Assembly (NCBI GenBank): GCA_023132105.1 | Contig: JAGLYS010000054.1 | Location: 1 to 12,952 of the forward strand | From: Caldifarciminota bacterium | Lineage (GTDB): Bacteria; Hydrothermota; 32-111; QNBC01 | Length of the DNA: 12,952 nt | Reading direction: 5' to 3' | Shown: positions 5,560-11,898 of the stretch, piece by piece | Position numbering within the stretch: the first letter of the stretch is position 1 | Layout of the letters: the number at the start of each line of letters is the position of its first letter | The notes under the pieces: generated by a model | Told to the model about the DNA's origin: nothing | Database searches by the model: none | Seen by the model: only the letters and a program-made list of their open reading frames with translations | Program-made: the position numbers and the translations under genes

Positions 5560-6774
5560 ATGAAACAATGTATAAAATATCGGATATTTCCGAGCAAGGA
5601 ACAGGACAGTTTACTTCGTGAACTTGGGTTCTATGCCACAAAGTTATACAATACGGATAATCATATTCGTAGAGAGATATGGGAACAAAAAGGTGAGATT
5701 CCAAGTTGGTATGATCAAAGGAATATGTTTGTAAAGAATAATAATCATTGGTATCGTTTATTGCCATCACAAACCGCACAAGCAGTTTGTAAAAACTTAG
5801 GTGATAATTACAAATCATGGTTTGCATTGCGAAAGACCGACACAAAAGCAAATCCACCTATGTATCGTAAAAAAACCAAACTATCTCCATTGACTTTCTC
5901 TCAACATTTCAGGATTGAAAACGAAACCATCAGATTTTCTATGTCCAGAAAGTTCAAAAAAGAAACAGGCATTGGTTATTTACAATTCAAATTAAATAAA
6001 TGGAAACCGATATTGGCAGGATCAGTTCCAAAGATGGCAACCATACTCTATCATAAGGAGAAGTGGATGGTTCATGTAACTTACGAAGTTCCCGAACCAA
6101 AGCCAAGTAGGTGTAAAAATATAATGTCCATTGATTTAGGCATTATTAATCTCGCAACAACGGTGGACATGAAAGGCAACTGCACGATATACAAGGGTGG
6201 TCAGGCATTGGCAGTTCAACATTACTTCAATAAAGAGATTGCGAAAGTAAAATCAAAAACAGAAGTTCAGCATAGTAAAAAATGGAGTAAGGCATTGGGG
6301 CGTATGAACGATAAGAAAATAAGACAAATAAATCAGATAATACATACAGTTTCCAAGTCAATCATTGAAGAAGCAAAGCGTAATGGCGTTGGCACTATTA
6401 TTGTTGGTGATATAAAGAATATAAGGAAAGGCAAGAAATGGAATAAGAAATCAGGACAGAAATTACACAGTTGGGCATTTTCTAAACTCACTTTACAGAT
6501 AGAATATAAAGCAATTTTATCTGGAATACGATTTGAAAAAGTGAACGAGAGTTATACAAGCCAAACTTGTAGTTGCTGTGGTGTGATAAAGAAATCCAAT
6601 AGAAAGAATAGGGGATTGTATGTATGTAATAAATGTGGCAATAAGGTAAATGCAGATGTGAATGGATCTGTAAACATATTGCAAAAGTATCTCCGAGAAA
6701 GTAACATTTCAAGGAGTATTGGTTCAGTGGTAGAACCTTTGATATGGCGGTGTAATAATGTTATACCAACATAA
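5560..6774 (+). CDS. tnpB: TnpB (IS605/IS607-type OrfB), RNA-guided nuclease family
   Basis: A 404-aa protein starting at ATG 5560, with ACGGAG 7 nt upstream; an in-frame ATG at 5521 lacks such a site. Family features in order: N-terminal KYRIFPSKEQ, RuvC-I D192 (SIDLGIINLATT), a TSQ-containing zinc ribbon C337-x2-C340 and C356-x2-C359, and RuvC-III D366 (NADVNGS). At the RuvC-II site the usual Glu (vvEDl) is G283 in IIVGDIKNI; E315 in the downstream QIEYKA helix is a possible substitute. TnpB proteins are guided by an RNA from the 3' end of the gene plus the right end, cut DNA and help retain the element. No TnpA transposase is in the window, so movement would need one in trans. Length is normal and the frame intact. 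Confidence 0.95.
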   Translation: MKQCIKYRIFPSKEQDSLLRELGFYATKLYNTDNHIRREIWEQKGEIPSWYDQRNMFVKNNNHWYRLLPSQTAQAVCKNLGDNYKSWFALRKTDTKANPPMYRKKTKLSPLTFSQHFRIENETIRFSMSRKFKKETGIGYLQFKLNKWKPILAGSVPKMATILYHKEKWMVHVTYEVPEPKPSRCKNIMSIDLGIINLATTVDMKGNCTIYKGGQALAVQHYFNKEIAKVKSKTEVQHSKKWSKALGRMNDKKIRQINQIIHTVSKSIIEEAKRNGVGTIIVGDIKNIRKGKKWNKKSGQKLHSWAFSKLTLQIEYKAILSGIRFEKVNESYTSQTCSCCGVIKKSNRKNRGLYVCNKCGNKVNADVNGSVNILQKYLRESNISRSIGSVVEPLIWRCNNVIPT

Positions 6775-6788
6775 GTCAAATCATTTTA

Positions 6789-6802
6789 ACTCATTGATGA
6801 GT
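6789..6802. repeat. Hairpin after tnpB, possible right-end or operator
   Basis: ACTCAT-TG-ATGAGT: a perfect 6-bp stem with a 2-nt loop, 15 nt after the tnpB stop and 12 nt before the promoter of the next operon. It may be the right-end hairpin of the transposon (and so part of the guide RNA scaffold) or an operator. Confidence 0.45.
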
Positions 6803-6813
6803 ATGAATATATC

Positions 6814-6834
6814 ACAAAAAGTATATATGTTTGT
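6814..6834 (+). promoter_or_regulatory. Palindromic TATA promoter of the ATPase operon
   Basis: The TATATAT core (6822-6828) is flanked by ACAAA (6814-6818) and TTTGT (6830-6834). The ATG of the next gene starts 31 nt after the first T of the core, so transcription would begin at or within 1-3 nt of the ATG, giving a leaderless mRNA. An inverted repeat spanning the TATA box suggests a repressor that blocks TBP. Confidence 0.6.
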
Positions 6835-6852
6835 AACTAATAGGTTATTATA

Positions 6853-7548
6853 ATGCAAGGTCAAGGTCAGGATTCATTTAGGTCTGTTGTGATGAGATTC
6901 TTGAAAACACTTTCACAACTAACATCCACAGCAGAACCATTTGATTATCACATAGATATGTTATGGGCATTACTTGATAGATACACCAAAGACGAGGATC
7001 ATGACAAATGGGAAGATGAAACGCATCTTCCAGAAGATCAGAGTTATGAAGCATCAATGAATAAGTTACGAATTATTTCATTAGTGCTTTATCGTTCTGG
7101 CGTTCTACCCAAAAAGACGATTTCTAAAAGGCAATTCAATGTCTTTGTAAAAGCCAGAACTGTTGGTATTGGCGGTGGCGGTATGTCAAGTCATTTAAAA
7201 GAAGATGTCGGATTTACTGACATTCTTTTTAATCATATGTACTTACTTTCTTTCTTAACAAAAAATCGTATGGATTCCACCGTTCACATTGATACACTAT
7301 GGTTTTTACTTTCACCTTATATAACAGAAGAAGATTTTTATCGTTGGAAAATGAACAATCAAAGTTTTGGAAATCCAGACCATAAAAATTATGAACCATA
7401 TATGTGGAATATTGAAAAAATCAGGATCGTAGTTAGTGTAATGGATCGAGCAGATTTTCTATGGAAAACAACAATTGTGGATGCCCCCGAAGAATACGTG
7501 GATAATAAAGGAGAAATAAATGTCAGGAGTAGCGTTTCCAGAAGTTGA
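6853..7548 (+). CDS. Protein with internally duplicated domain, unknown function
   Basis: A 231-aa predicted soluble protein with two related copies of one alpha-helical unit. Copy 1 is about residues 9-85 and copy 2 about 121-203. Matching landmarks: HIDMLWALL (33-41) with HIDTLWFLL (145-153); W53 with W165 after an acidic helix; SYEASMNKLRI (64-74) with the NYEPYM...EKIRI stretch (179-192). The linker includes a Gly run (GIGGGG, 105-110). The first gene of a probable leaderless transcript, it has no ribosome binding site. Its last 29 nt overlap the ATPase gene, whose AAAGGAG site lies inside it. This coupling suggests a partner of the ATPase, for example a structural or adaptor protein of a DNA-translocating machine (inference). 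No family recognised. Confidence 0.8.
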   Translation: MQGQGQDSFRSVVMRFLKTLSQLTSTAEPFDYHIDMLWALLDRYTKDEDHDKWEDETHLPEDQSYEASMNKLRIISLVLYRSGVLPKKTISKRQFNVFVKARTVGIGGGGMSSHLKEDVGFTDILFNHMYLLSFLTKNRMDSTVHIDTLWFLLSPYITEEDFYRWKMNNQSFGNPDHKNYEPYMWNIEKIRIVVSVMDRADFLWKTTIVDAPEEYVDNKGEINVRSSVSRS

Positions 7549-9220
7549 AGCCAGACAAATTGATGAGGAATTTAATGACGCTGGAATCGAAGTTGAGTTC
7601 GAGGACACTCATTTTCATGCCAGTGATACATTAGATGAAGATTATAAGTTGATACTTGAACAAAAAAGACAGAAACACAAGCATTGGTTAAGTGATTATG
7701 CATTGCGTAGAATCTATGCGAATCAAAATTATATATTATTAATCGTTGGTCAAGTTGGTTGCCAACCAAAAGGATCAAAGATTTTAATGGCAAACCATCT
7801 ATGGAAAAATATTGAAGATATTAAGGTTGGAGATATACTATTATCTCCGCAATTTGATGGTTCAAATGTCAATTCAAAAGTTTTACAAACACACAAAGAC
7901 TATTCAAATACCACATTTAATATTGTTAAAGAAGGCACGAAAGAAATCCTTTACAGTTGTTCTCATCATCATAAGATCCCATTTATAAATGAGGATACTG
8001 GATTAATCAATCATAAAAAAGCAGAAGAATTATCAGGTAAAAAACTCATAACATTTGATTCTAACATCAATGAAGTTCATGTACGGATCTTGCCAAGACA
8101 TTCTGAAATAGTTTATGGGTTTCAATTAGATAGTCCAAACAAATGGTATATAACAGATAACAACATGGTTACACACAATTCAGGGAAATCATTCTCTGGA
8201 ATTTCATTAGCTGAAGATATTGATCCATATTTCAATGTAGATAGAATAGTTTTCCATCCCCAAGAGTTCATTGCTTTACTTGATATGGGATTACCAAAAG
8301 GTTCTGTAATCCTTTGGGAAGAAGTTGGCGTATCACTTTCCAGTAGGGATTGGTATCGTGAACAAAATAAAATTATTTCATCCCTTTTTGAAACATTCAG
8401 AAGGCACAATTTAATTCTAATAATGACAGTTCCAAATGTTAAGTTCATTGATAGCAGAATCAGAAGTATGATTCATGGCTTTGCCGAGATGATAGATCCT
8501 ACTTTCACTGGCGGTAATTTCGGTTGGCTGAAGTATTTCCATGTTATTGTAGAACAGCGTTCTGGAAAAATTAGGCACAGGTATCCAAGAATAAGAGATG
8601 ATGAGGGCAGAGTTCAGATCATGCAGGGCAATACAAACGAATCTGGAAATATGCATTTTAATTTGCCATCAAAAGAGATACTTCCTGCCTATGAGGAAAA
8701 GAAATTAGCATTCGTAAAATGGCAACAGAAAACAGGATTAGAATCATTCCAGCCAAAAAAGATTGCAGAAACATTTGATATAGAAGATTACATCCAAATA
8801 ATGTCCAAGAACCCAAGAAAGTTCAGATTAATTCCTGATGAAGATGGCAAGAATGAATCAATGGCAAATCTCATATCTAACGCTTGGGTATTATTCAACA
8901 TTGACCATCCCGATATAAAACTCAATAAAAAAGCCATGACCGATTCATTAAGATTTGTTTTAACATCATATGGGTATCAATTCAAATCAGCATCAAGAGG
9001 TATCCAAGATGGCGAGATACATACAGTAATCAAATTATTGAATATGACAGACGATAAAAGAGTTCAAGTTGCAAGTATGATGAACACTACCGATAAGACT
9101 TTGAGAAGCACTATTAAAAGATGGCAAAAAGAAGGTATATGGGATGAAGCAATGGAAGAATACGAAGCCAATAACATTAAGGAAGAAGAAGATACTGGAT
9201 ATGAAGTGGTGGTTAATTAA
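7520..9220 (+). CDS. P-loop ATPase interrupted by an intein; possible DNA translocase
   Basis: A 566-aa precursor. The Walker A loop is split: G77-Q-V-G80 is followed by a 140-aa intein (81-220) and then S221-G-K-S224, so splicing restores GQVGSGKS in a 426-aa ATPase. After the loop come a Walker B-like strand (SVILWEEVG, 262-270, with E267/E268) and SSRDWY. A helix and strand follow (ETFRRHNLILIMTVPN), resembling the sensor region of Zot-, HerA- and VirB4-type ATPases of plasmids and viruses. The C-terminus holds a probable helix-turn-helix near 505-535 (VASMMNTTDKTLRSTIKRWQ). The N-terminal 60 residues are acidic. The ATP-dependent DNA-translocase role (packaging, conjugation or segregation) is inferred from fold and neighbours. 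Start ATG 7520 has AAAGGAG; the stop overlaps the next ATG (TAATG). Without splicing the ATPase should be inactive. Confidence 0.85.
   Translation: MSGVAFPEVEARQIDEEFNDAGIEVEFEDTHFHASDTLDEDYKLILEQKRQKHKHWLSDYALRRIYANQNYILLIVGQVGCQPKGSKILMANHLWKNIEDIKVGDILLSPQFDGSNVNSKVLQTHKDYSNTTFNIVKEGTKEILYSCSHHHKIPFINEDTGLINHKKAEELSGKKLITFDSNINEVHVRILPRHSEIVYGFQLDSPNKWYITDNNMVTHNSGKSFSGISLAEDIDPYFNVDRIVFHPQEFIALLDMGLPKGSVILWEEVGVSLSSRDWYREQNKIISSLFETFRRHNLILIMTVPNVKFIDSRIRSMIHGFAEMIDPTFTGGNFGWLKYFHVIVEQRSGKIRHRYPRIRDDEGRVQIMQGNTNESGNMHFNLPSKEILPAYEEKKLAFVKWQQKTGLESFQPKKIAETFDIEDYIQIMSKNPRKFRLIPDEDGKNESMANLISNAWVLFNIDHPDIKLNKKAMTDSLRFVLTSYGYQFKSASRGIQDGEIHTVIKLLNMTDDKRVQVASMMNTTDKTLRSTIKRWQKEGIWDEAMEEYEANNIKEEEDTGYEVVVN
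7760..8179 (+). other. Mini-intein coding segment inside the ATPase P-loop
   Basis: Encodes residues 81-220. It starts with nucleophile C81; block A covers about 81-109 (SKILMANH through KVGDILLS). Block B is G139 to I153 with S146-x-x-H149, where TxxH is more usual. Block F covers about 196-211 (EIVYGFQLDSPNKWYI), and block G ends MVTH219-N220, followed by the +1 residue S221. All residues needed for Cys-dependent protein splicing are present. At 140 aa there is no room for a LAGLIDADG or HNH homing endonuclease, so it should be a splicing-only mini-intein, unable to home by itself. Confidence 0.93.
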
Positions 9221-9726
9221 TGGGCTGGAAGGATCATCTCAAATGGGGTTTTATTTCAAGTATTATTTTATTAATATTATTAACTATTTCAGCGATTTTA
9301 AAAGAAATTAGTGTAATAGATATAACACTTTTTTCATCCGAAAGCATCTTTGATCTTTCAAGATTTGTTTTCTTTGGCATAGCAATTCCAAATATTATGA
9401 TCGCCTTCATTGGTGGGCTATATGGTTCAATCTTTCCAGACATTGATATTGGCACTTCAAAGGCATTCTATATTACATTCATGATAATCCTTCCAATACT
9501 ATTTTACTATGTTTTCATAGAATATTTTCTTGGCTTATTAATCGGCTTAATACTTATGGGTTGTATTATTAGCTTAAAGCATAGAGGAATAATGCACAAA
9601 CCCTACACAGCAATCATTATTGGGTTTATAGTATTCCTATTCTTTAATAGTATTATAATTGCACTATTTTTTACAATGGGTTTTATGGTTCATTTAGCTT
9701 GTGATCGAGATTTGGGAGATGATTAA
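9220..9726 (+). CDS. YdjM-like membrane-bound metal-dependent hydrolase family protein
   Basis: A 168-aa integral membrane protein with about four hydrophobic helices (around 11-27, 49-68, 85-117 possibly as two, and 131-160). The polar landmarks match the YdjM/DUF457 family: H6 near the N-terminus, P73-D-I-D76 (GSIFPDID), H121-R-G-x-x-H126 and H158-L-A-C-D162 at the end of the last helix. These His/Asp residues are the predicted metal site. The family is annotated as a membrane-bound putative hydrolase, without an established substrate. Its ATG shares one base with the ATPase stop codon (TAATG), so expression is coupled. It could be the membrane partner of the ATPase, but that is inference. 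Confidence 0.75.
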   Translation: MGWKDHLKWGFISSIILLILLTISAILKEISVIDITLFSSESIFDLSRFVFFGIAIPNIMIAFIGGLYGSIFPDIDIGTSKAFYITFMIILPILFYYVFIEYFLGLLIGLILMGCIISLKHRGIMHKPYTAIIIGFIVFLFFNSIIIALFFTMGFMVHLACDRDLGDD

Positions 9727-9727
9727 A

Positions 9728-9889
9728 ATGTACATCATAAATTGTAAAGAGAAACAATTTTGCCCTGAATGTTATGCCCAAGTCCTACCTTACTTTGAAT
9801 ATTGCAGATCATGTAATGCAAAATTAACAAAAGATAATAGGAAATCATTTGAAGAATTAAGAACAAAATTACTTGAAATAAAAAGGTGA
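9728..9889 (+). CDS. Small zinc-ribbon protein, 53 aa
   Basis: The ATG at 9728, 1 nt after the preceding stop codon and with GGGAGATGAT upstream, is preferred over an in-frame GTG at 9701 that would overlap the membrane gene. The protein is almost only a zinc ribbon: CPEC, then LPYFEY, then CRSC, in the style of 'zinc-ribbon domain' proteins, followed by a basic helix (SFEELRTKLLEIKR). Another Cys lies in the N-terminal INCKEKQ. Probable nucleic-acid or protein-binding adaptor; no specific function can be read. Confidence 0.7.
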   Translation: MYIINCKEKQFCPECYAQVLPYFEYCRSCNAKLTKDNRKSFEELRTKLLEIKR

Positions 9890-9895
9890 ATAAGA

Positions 9896-10297
9896 ATGGA
9901 AAACATAAAGTATAGATTCAGAGTGCGAAGAAAAGGGAATGGTGTAGAAACAATAGATTTTTTCTACTTCACAATGGGGATGTTATTAGATAATTTTCTT
10001 TTGCCATTCAAAAAATATGAAGAATATGAGATCCTATCTGTAGATCGGTTTACTGGATTGTATGATCTTCTCAAAACAGAGATATATGAGAATGATATAT
10101 TTTCTCATGATAAATCACGTATGTTCATCAATCAAATAATATTCAGGCATGGATGTTTTGGTTATGCATCTGATTATAATTTTATTCCACTCGGTAGAAA
10201 TCATCATTATTTCCAGCTAACAAAAGATAGCCATCAAAGTCATGAAATCAAAGTTATAGGTAACATTCATGAGAATCCAGAATTGATAGAAAAATAA
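9896..10297 (+). CDS. YopX-family protein
   Basis: A 133-aa protein with the hallmarks of the YopX family, common in phages and plasmids and of unknown function. The N-terminal KYRFRV strand corresponds to the usual IKFRAWD. The central FTGLYDLLKTEIYENDI (52-68) matches the family's 'qyTGLkDknGkeIYEGDI'. The C-terminal IGNIHENPEL (121-130) matches 'EVIGNIYENPEL'. The stretch between carries GCFGY and a His-rich turn (GRNHHYF). The ribosome binding site AGGTGA is inside the end of the preceding gene, 5 nt before the ATG. YopX supports a viral or plasmid origin for the region. It is the last gene before a 57-nt gap. Confidence 0.85.
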   Translation: MENIKYRFRVRRKGNGVETIDFFYFTMGMLLDNFLLPFKKYEEYEILSVDRFTGLYDLLKTEIYENDIFSHDKSRMFINQIIFRHGCFGYASDYNFIPLGRNHHYFQLTKDSHQSHEIKVIGNIHENPELIEK

Positions 10298-10354
10298 TAG
10301 CAATGTATTTAATTATGTAGCGTGATAAAGGATTAGATATATGGGAGTGGCAAA

Positions 10355-10912
10355 ATGGCAAAATTCGAAGTAAAAACACACGATTATCCTATTGGCAGAG
10401 GGCATGGTTCTATTGGAATAGATAAAGAAGATGGATCATTTAGTGGAACAGTTTACACACCACATGGGATTGTAAAGGTCTATTCACAGGGAATCAAAGG
10501 TTTGATGCCGAGTACATTAATGGAATTTGTTTTTGATGGAAAGGGTTATACAAGACATCTTAACCGTTATTATAAAAGTAGATATTTAGTAACACTTGCC
10601 AAAGCATTTGCAAAAGAGATCCATAAAAAATGTACTTATCCAAGAATCAGCTATGCTACACAGGTATTGATAGCGATCTATGACTTCCAAAATGAAAATG
10701 GTAGGGGAATAGGTTTCAATGAATTAGTTGAATATACTGGGCTTGACAGGGCAATTGTTTCCAAAGCATTTGACTATCATATGGATCATGGTATAATCAA
10801 GGATGATTGGGCGGTTGTTGATGGGATGAATTGCAAGGTCATATTCATGACGAAACATACTATGGAAGATCTAAAAGAACGAATTGAACAAGTCAAGATG
10901 TGGCTGGAATAA
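10355..10912 (+). CDS. Winged-helix-like DNA-binding protein
   Basis: A 185-aa protein. The N-terminal half (about 1-60) is beta-rich and Gly-rich (IGRGHGSIGIDKEDGSFSG) and unrecognised. The C-terminal part from about 95 reads as a winged helix: a helix with SYATQVLIAIYDFQ, then GIGFNELVEYTGLDRAIVSKAFDY as two helices of a helix-turn-helix, HGIIKDD and the wing. It ends with a helical, possibly dimerising tail (MEDLKERIEQVKMWL). This resembles MarR/ArsR-type regulators and the C-terminal domains of some plasmid initiators. ATG 10355 has GGGAGTGG just upstream, and the 57-nt gap before it has room for a weak internal promoter (TTTAATTA near 10308). It could regulate the coupled peptidase and acetyltransferase genes. 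Confidence 0.65.
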   Translation: MAKFEVKTHDYPIGRGHGSIGIDKEDGSFSGTVYTPHGIVKVYSQGIKGLMPSTLMEFVFDGKGYTRHLNRYYKSRYLVTLAKAFAKEIHKKCTYPRISYATQVLIAIYDFQNENGRGIGFNELVEYTGLDRAIVSKAFDYHMDHGIIKDDWAVVDGMNCKVIFMTKHTMEDLKERIEQVKMWLE

Positions 10913-11295
10913 TGAAATTAGATACTCCACCAAAAATAGATTGTCGCTATATCCATAGGAAACTGAAGGAATTTTATAATGATAATGAAGATATAGGAGA
11001 ATCACACCCCATTAATCAGATAGAATTTGATCGTGCAATTAAAAGATTTTGTGCTTATTATAACCTGCCAATTCCAAAGATTGAATGGTACTCCAATATA
11101 GATGGTGGTTCTACACTTGGTAAATGCCATGATCATGGTGAGATATGGCTTCTAACTCCAGCCACGCATCCTCATTCAAGGGATATGTGGATAGACACAG
11201 TATATCATGAATTAGGGCATTATGTCTTATGGGCTGAAGCAGAACCAAAGGCAGAAGCATTTGCAGATAGGATGATGAGGAAGTGGAGAAAATGA
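10912..11295 (+). CDS. HExxH zinc metallopeptidase-like protein
   Basis: A 127-aa protein starting at ATG 10912, which shares one base with the preceding stop codon (TAATG); an in-frame GTG at 10900 lies inside the upstream gene and has no clear ribosome site. The C-terminus carries the zinc-peptidase helix H99-E-L-G-H103, with a following helix providing a possible third ligand, E115 (KAEAFAD). This spacing is seen in small gluzincin-type proteins such as ImmA/IrrE-like and ArdC C-terminal domains. An Asp/Glu-rich and Tyr-rich N-terminal part has no recognised motif. ImmA/IrrE-type peptidases cleave repressors and ArdC protects incoming DNA, so regulator cleavage or counter-defence are possible roles. 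The neighbouring winged-helix protein is a conceivable substrate (inference). Confidence 0.75.
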   Translation: MKLDTPPKIDCRYIHRKLKEFYNDNEDIGESHPINQIEFDRAIKRFCAYYNLPIPKIEWYSNIDGGSTLGKCHDHGEIWLLTPATHPHSRDMWIDTVYHELGHYVLWAEAEPKAEAFADRMMRKWRK

Positions 11296-11717
11296 TTCGG
11301 TTAGCTACATTAAACGATCTTGATGAAGTAGTAAGAATACATAAAGCAACAATCAATAACATGAAGAATCCCTATAAGCTGTTCAAGATAATCATTAAGA
11401 AAGGAAATTGTTATGTATATGCAGATCCAGAAGTTCGTGGGGCTATTACATTTGACATAAATCGAATGCAAAACCCATACAATAAAGATTATGGCAGACA
11501 GAAAATCTTTTGGTTAGATCAGCTTATTATAGATCCAACCCATCAAGGCAAAGGATTGGGCAGTAAATTAATGGTGTATATGATTCAGAAATCCACACTT
11601 CAAAAAAGATTTGTTTGTAATTTAGATTTAATTGAATATTATAAGGGATTTGGTTTTATCGTTCATGATATAGTTACAATCAATCAAAGAGATCAAGCAA
11701 TCATGTTGCTGGAGTAG
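11292..11717 (+). CDS. GNAT-family N-acetyltransferase
   Basis: A 141-aa protein. ATG 11292 overlaps the peptidase stop codon (ATGA) and has GGAAGTGGAG upstream; an in-frame GTG at 11283 is less likely. The fold is the acetyl-CoA-dependent GNAT type: N-terminal IRLATLNDLDEVVRIH, a central strand LDQLIIDPTHQ, the acetyl-CoA pyrophosphate loop Q85-G-K-G-L-G90 with the following helix, and the C-terminal YYKGFGF motif. The length is typical. The acceptor is unknown; candidates are a small molecule, a peptide N-terminus, or a charged tRNA if it acts as a toxin. Coupling to the peptidase and winged-helix genes suggests one functional unit. Confidence 0.88.
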   Translation: MIRLATLNDLDEVVRIHKATINNMKNPYKLFKIIIKKGNCYVYADPEVRGAITFDINRMQNPYNKDYGRQKIFWLDQLIIDPTHQGKGLGSKLMVYMIQKSTLQKRFVCNLDLIEYYKGFGFIVHDIVTINQRDQAIMLLE

Positions 11718-11724
11718 TCAAGCA

Positions 11725-11734
11725 TTTTCCTTCT
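11725..11734 (+). terminator. Pyrimidine tract after the acetyltransferase gene
   Basis: TTTTCCTTCT begins 8 nt after the stop codon, at the end of the coupled three-gene group and before an independent promoter. Plausible weak archaeal termination signal. Confidence 0.25.
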
Positions 11735-11835
11735 ATTGCATAAGTTCATTGTGCAATAAATTATTGTAATGGCTATCATCCACGAATGAATTATCTCAAT
11801 TGCATAAGTCTATTGTAACAATCAATTATCGTAAT
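11735..11835. repeat. Pair of 36/37-bp direct repeats upstream of a promoter
   Basis: Copy 1 is 11735-11770 and copy 2 is 11799-11835, starting 64 bp apart. They share ATTGCATAAGT, ATTGT, CAAT, AATTAT and GTAAT in the same order, differing at five positions plus one gap. A third, partial AATTATTATAA lies at 11838-11848. Each copy contains internal symmetry: ATTGCA/TGCAAT in copy 1 and ATTGT/ACAAT in copy 2. They end 26 bp before the palindromic promoter. Best read as operators or iterons. Confidence 0.7.
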
Positions 11836-11861
11836 CGAATTATTATAACTTTTAAAAAATA

Positions 11862-11880
11862 ACAAAGTATATATCTTTGT
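11862..11880 (+). promoter_or_regulatory. Palindromic TATA promoter, second copy
   Basis: ACAAAG and CTTTGT (6-bp arms) flank TATATAT (11868-11874). The GTG at 11899 is 31 nt from the first T, exactly the spacing in the 6853 operon. The match in sequence and spacing suggests common control. Confidence 0.65.
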
Positions 11881-11898
11881 AGATTTTATTGGTATCAG

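Larger units (their letters stand above)
5373..6802 (+). mobile_element. TnpB-only insertion element, approximate limits
   Basis: A lone tnpB without TnpA implies an IS605- or IS607-type element or a relic. The limits are approximate: the left limit is set at the hairpin run starting at 5373, and the right at the ACTCAT/ATGAGT hairpin 15 nt after the tnpB stop. The palindromic promoter of the next operon begins at 6814, so the element should end before it. IS605-type elements make no target duplication, so the ends cannot be proved from this copy. Confidence 0.35.

Noticed and set aside
5393..5857. 154-codon open frame on the minus strand
   Set aside because: Mostly antisense to the N-terminal part of tnpB, no ribosome site or family signal; a shadow frame over the hairpin region.
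11735..11835. Two 36/37-bp repeats separated by 28 bp, resembling a minimal CRISPR array
   Set aside because: Only two copies, with five substitutions and a gap, sited in a promoter region and with no cas gene in the window; operator or iteron repeats fit better.
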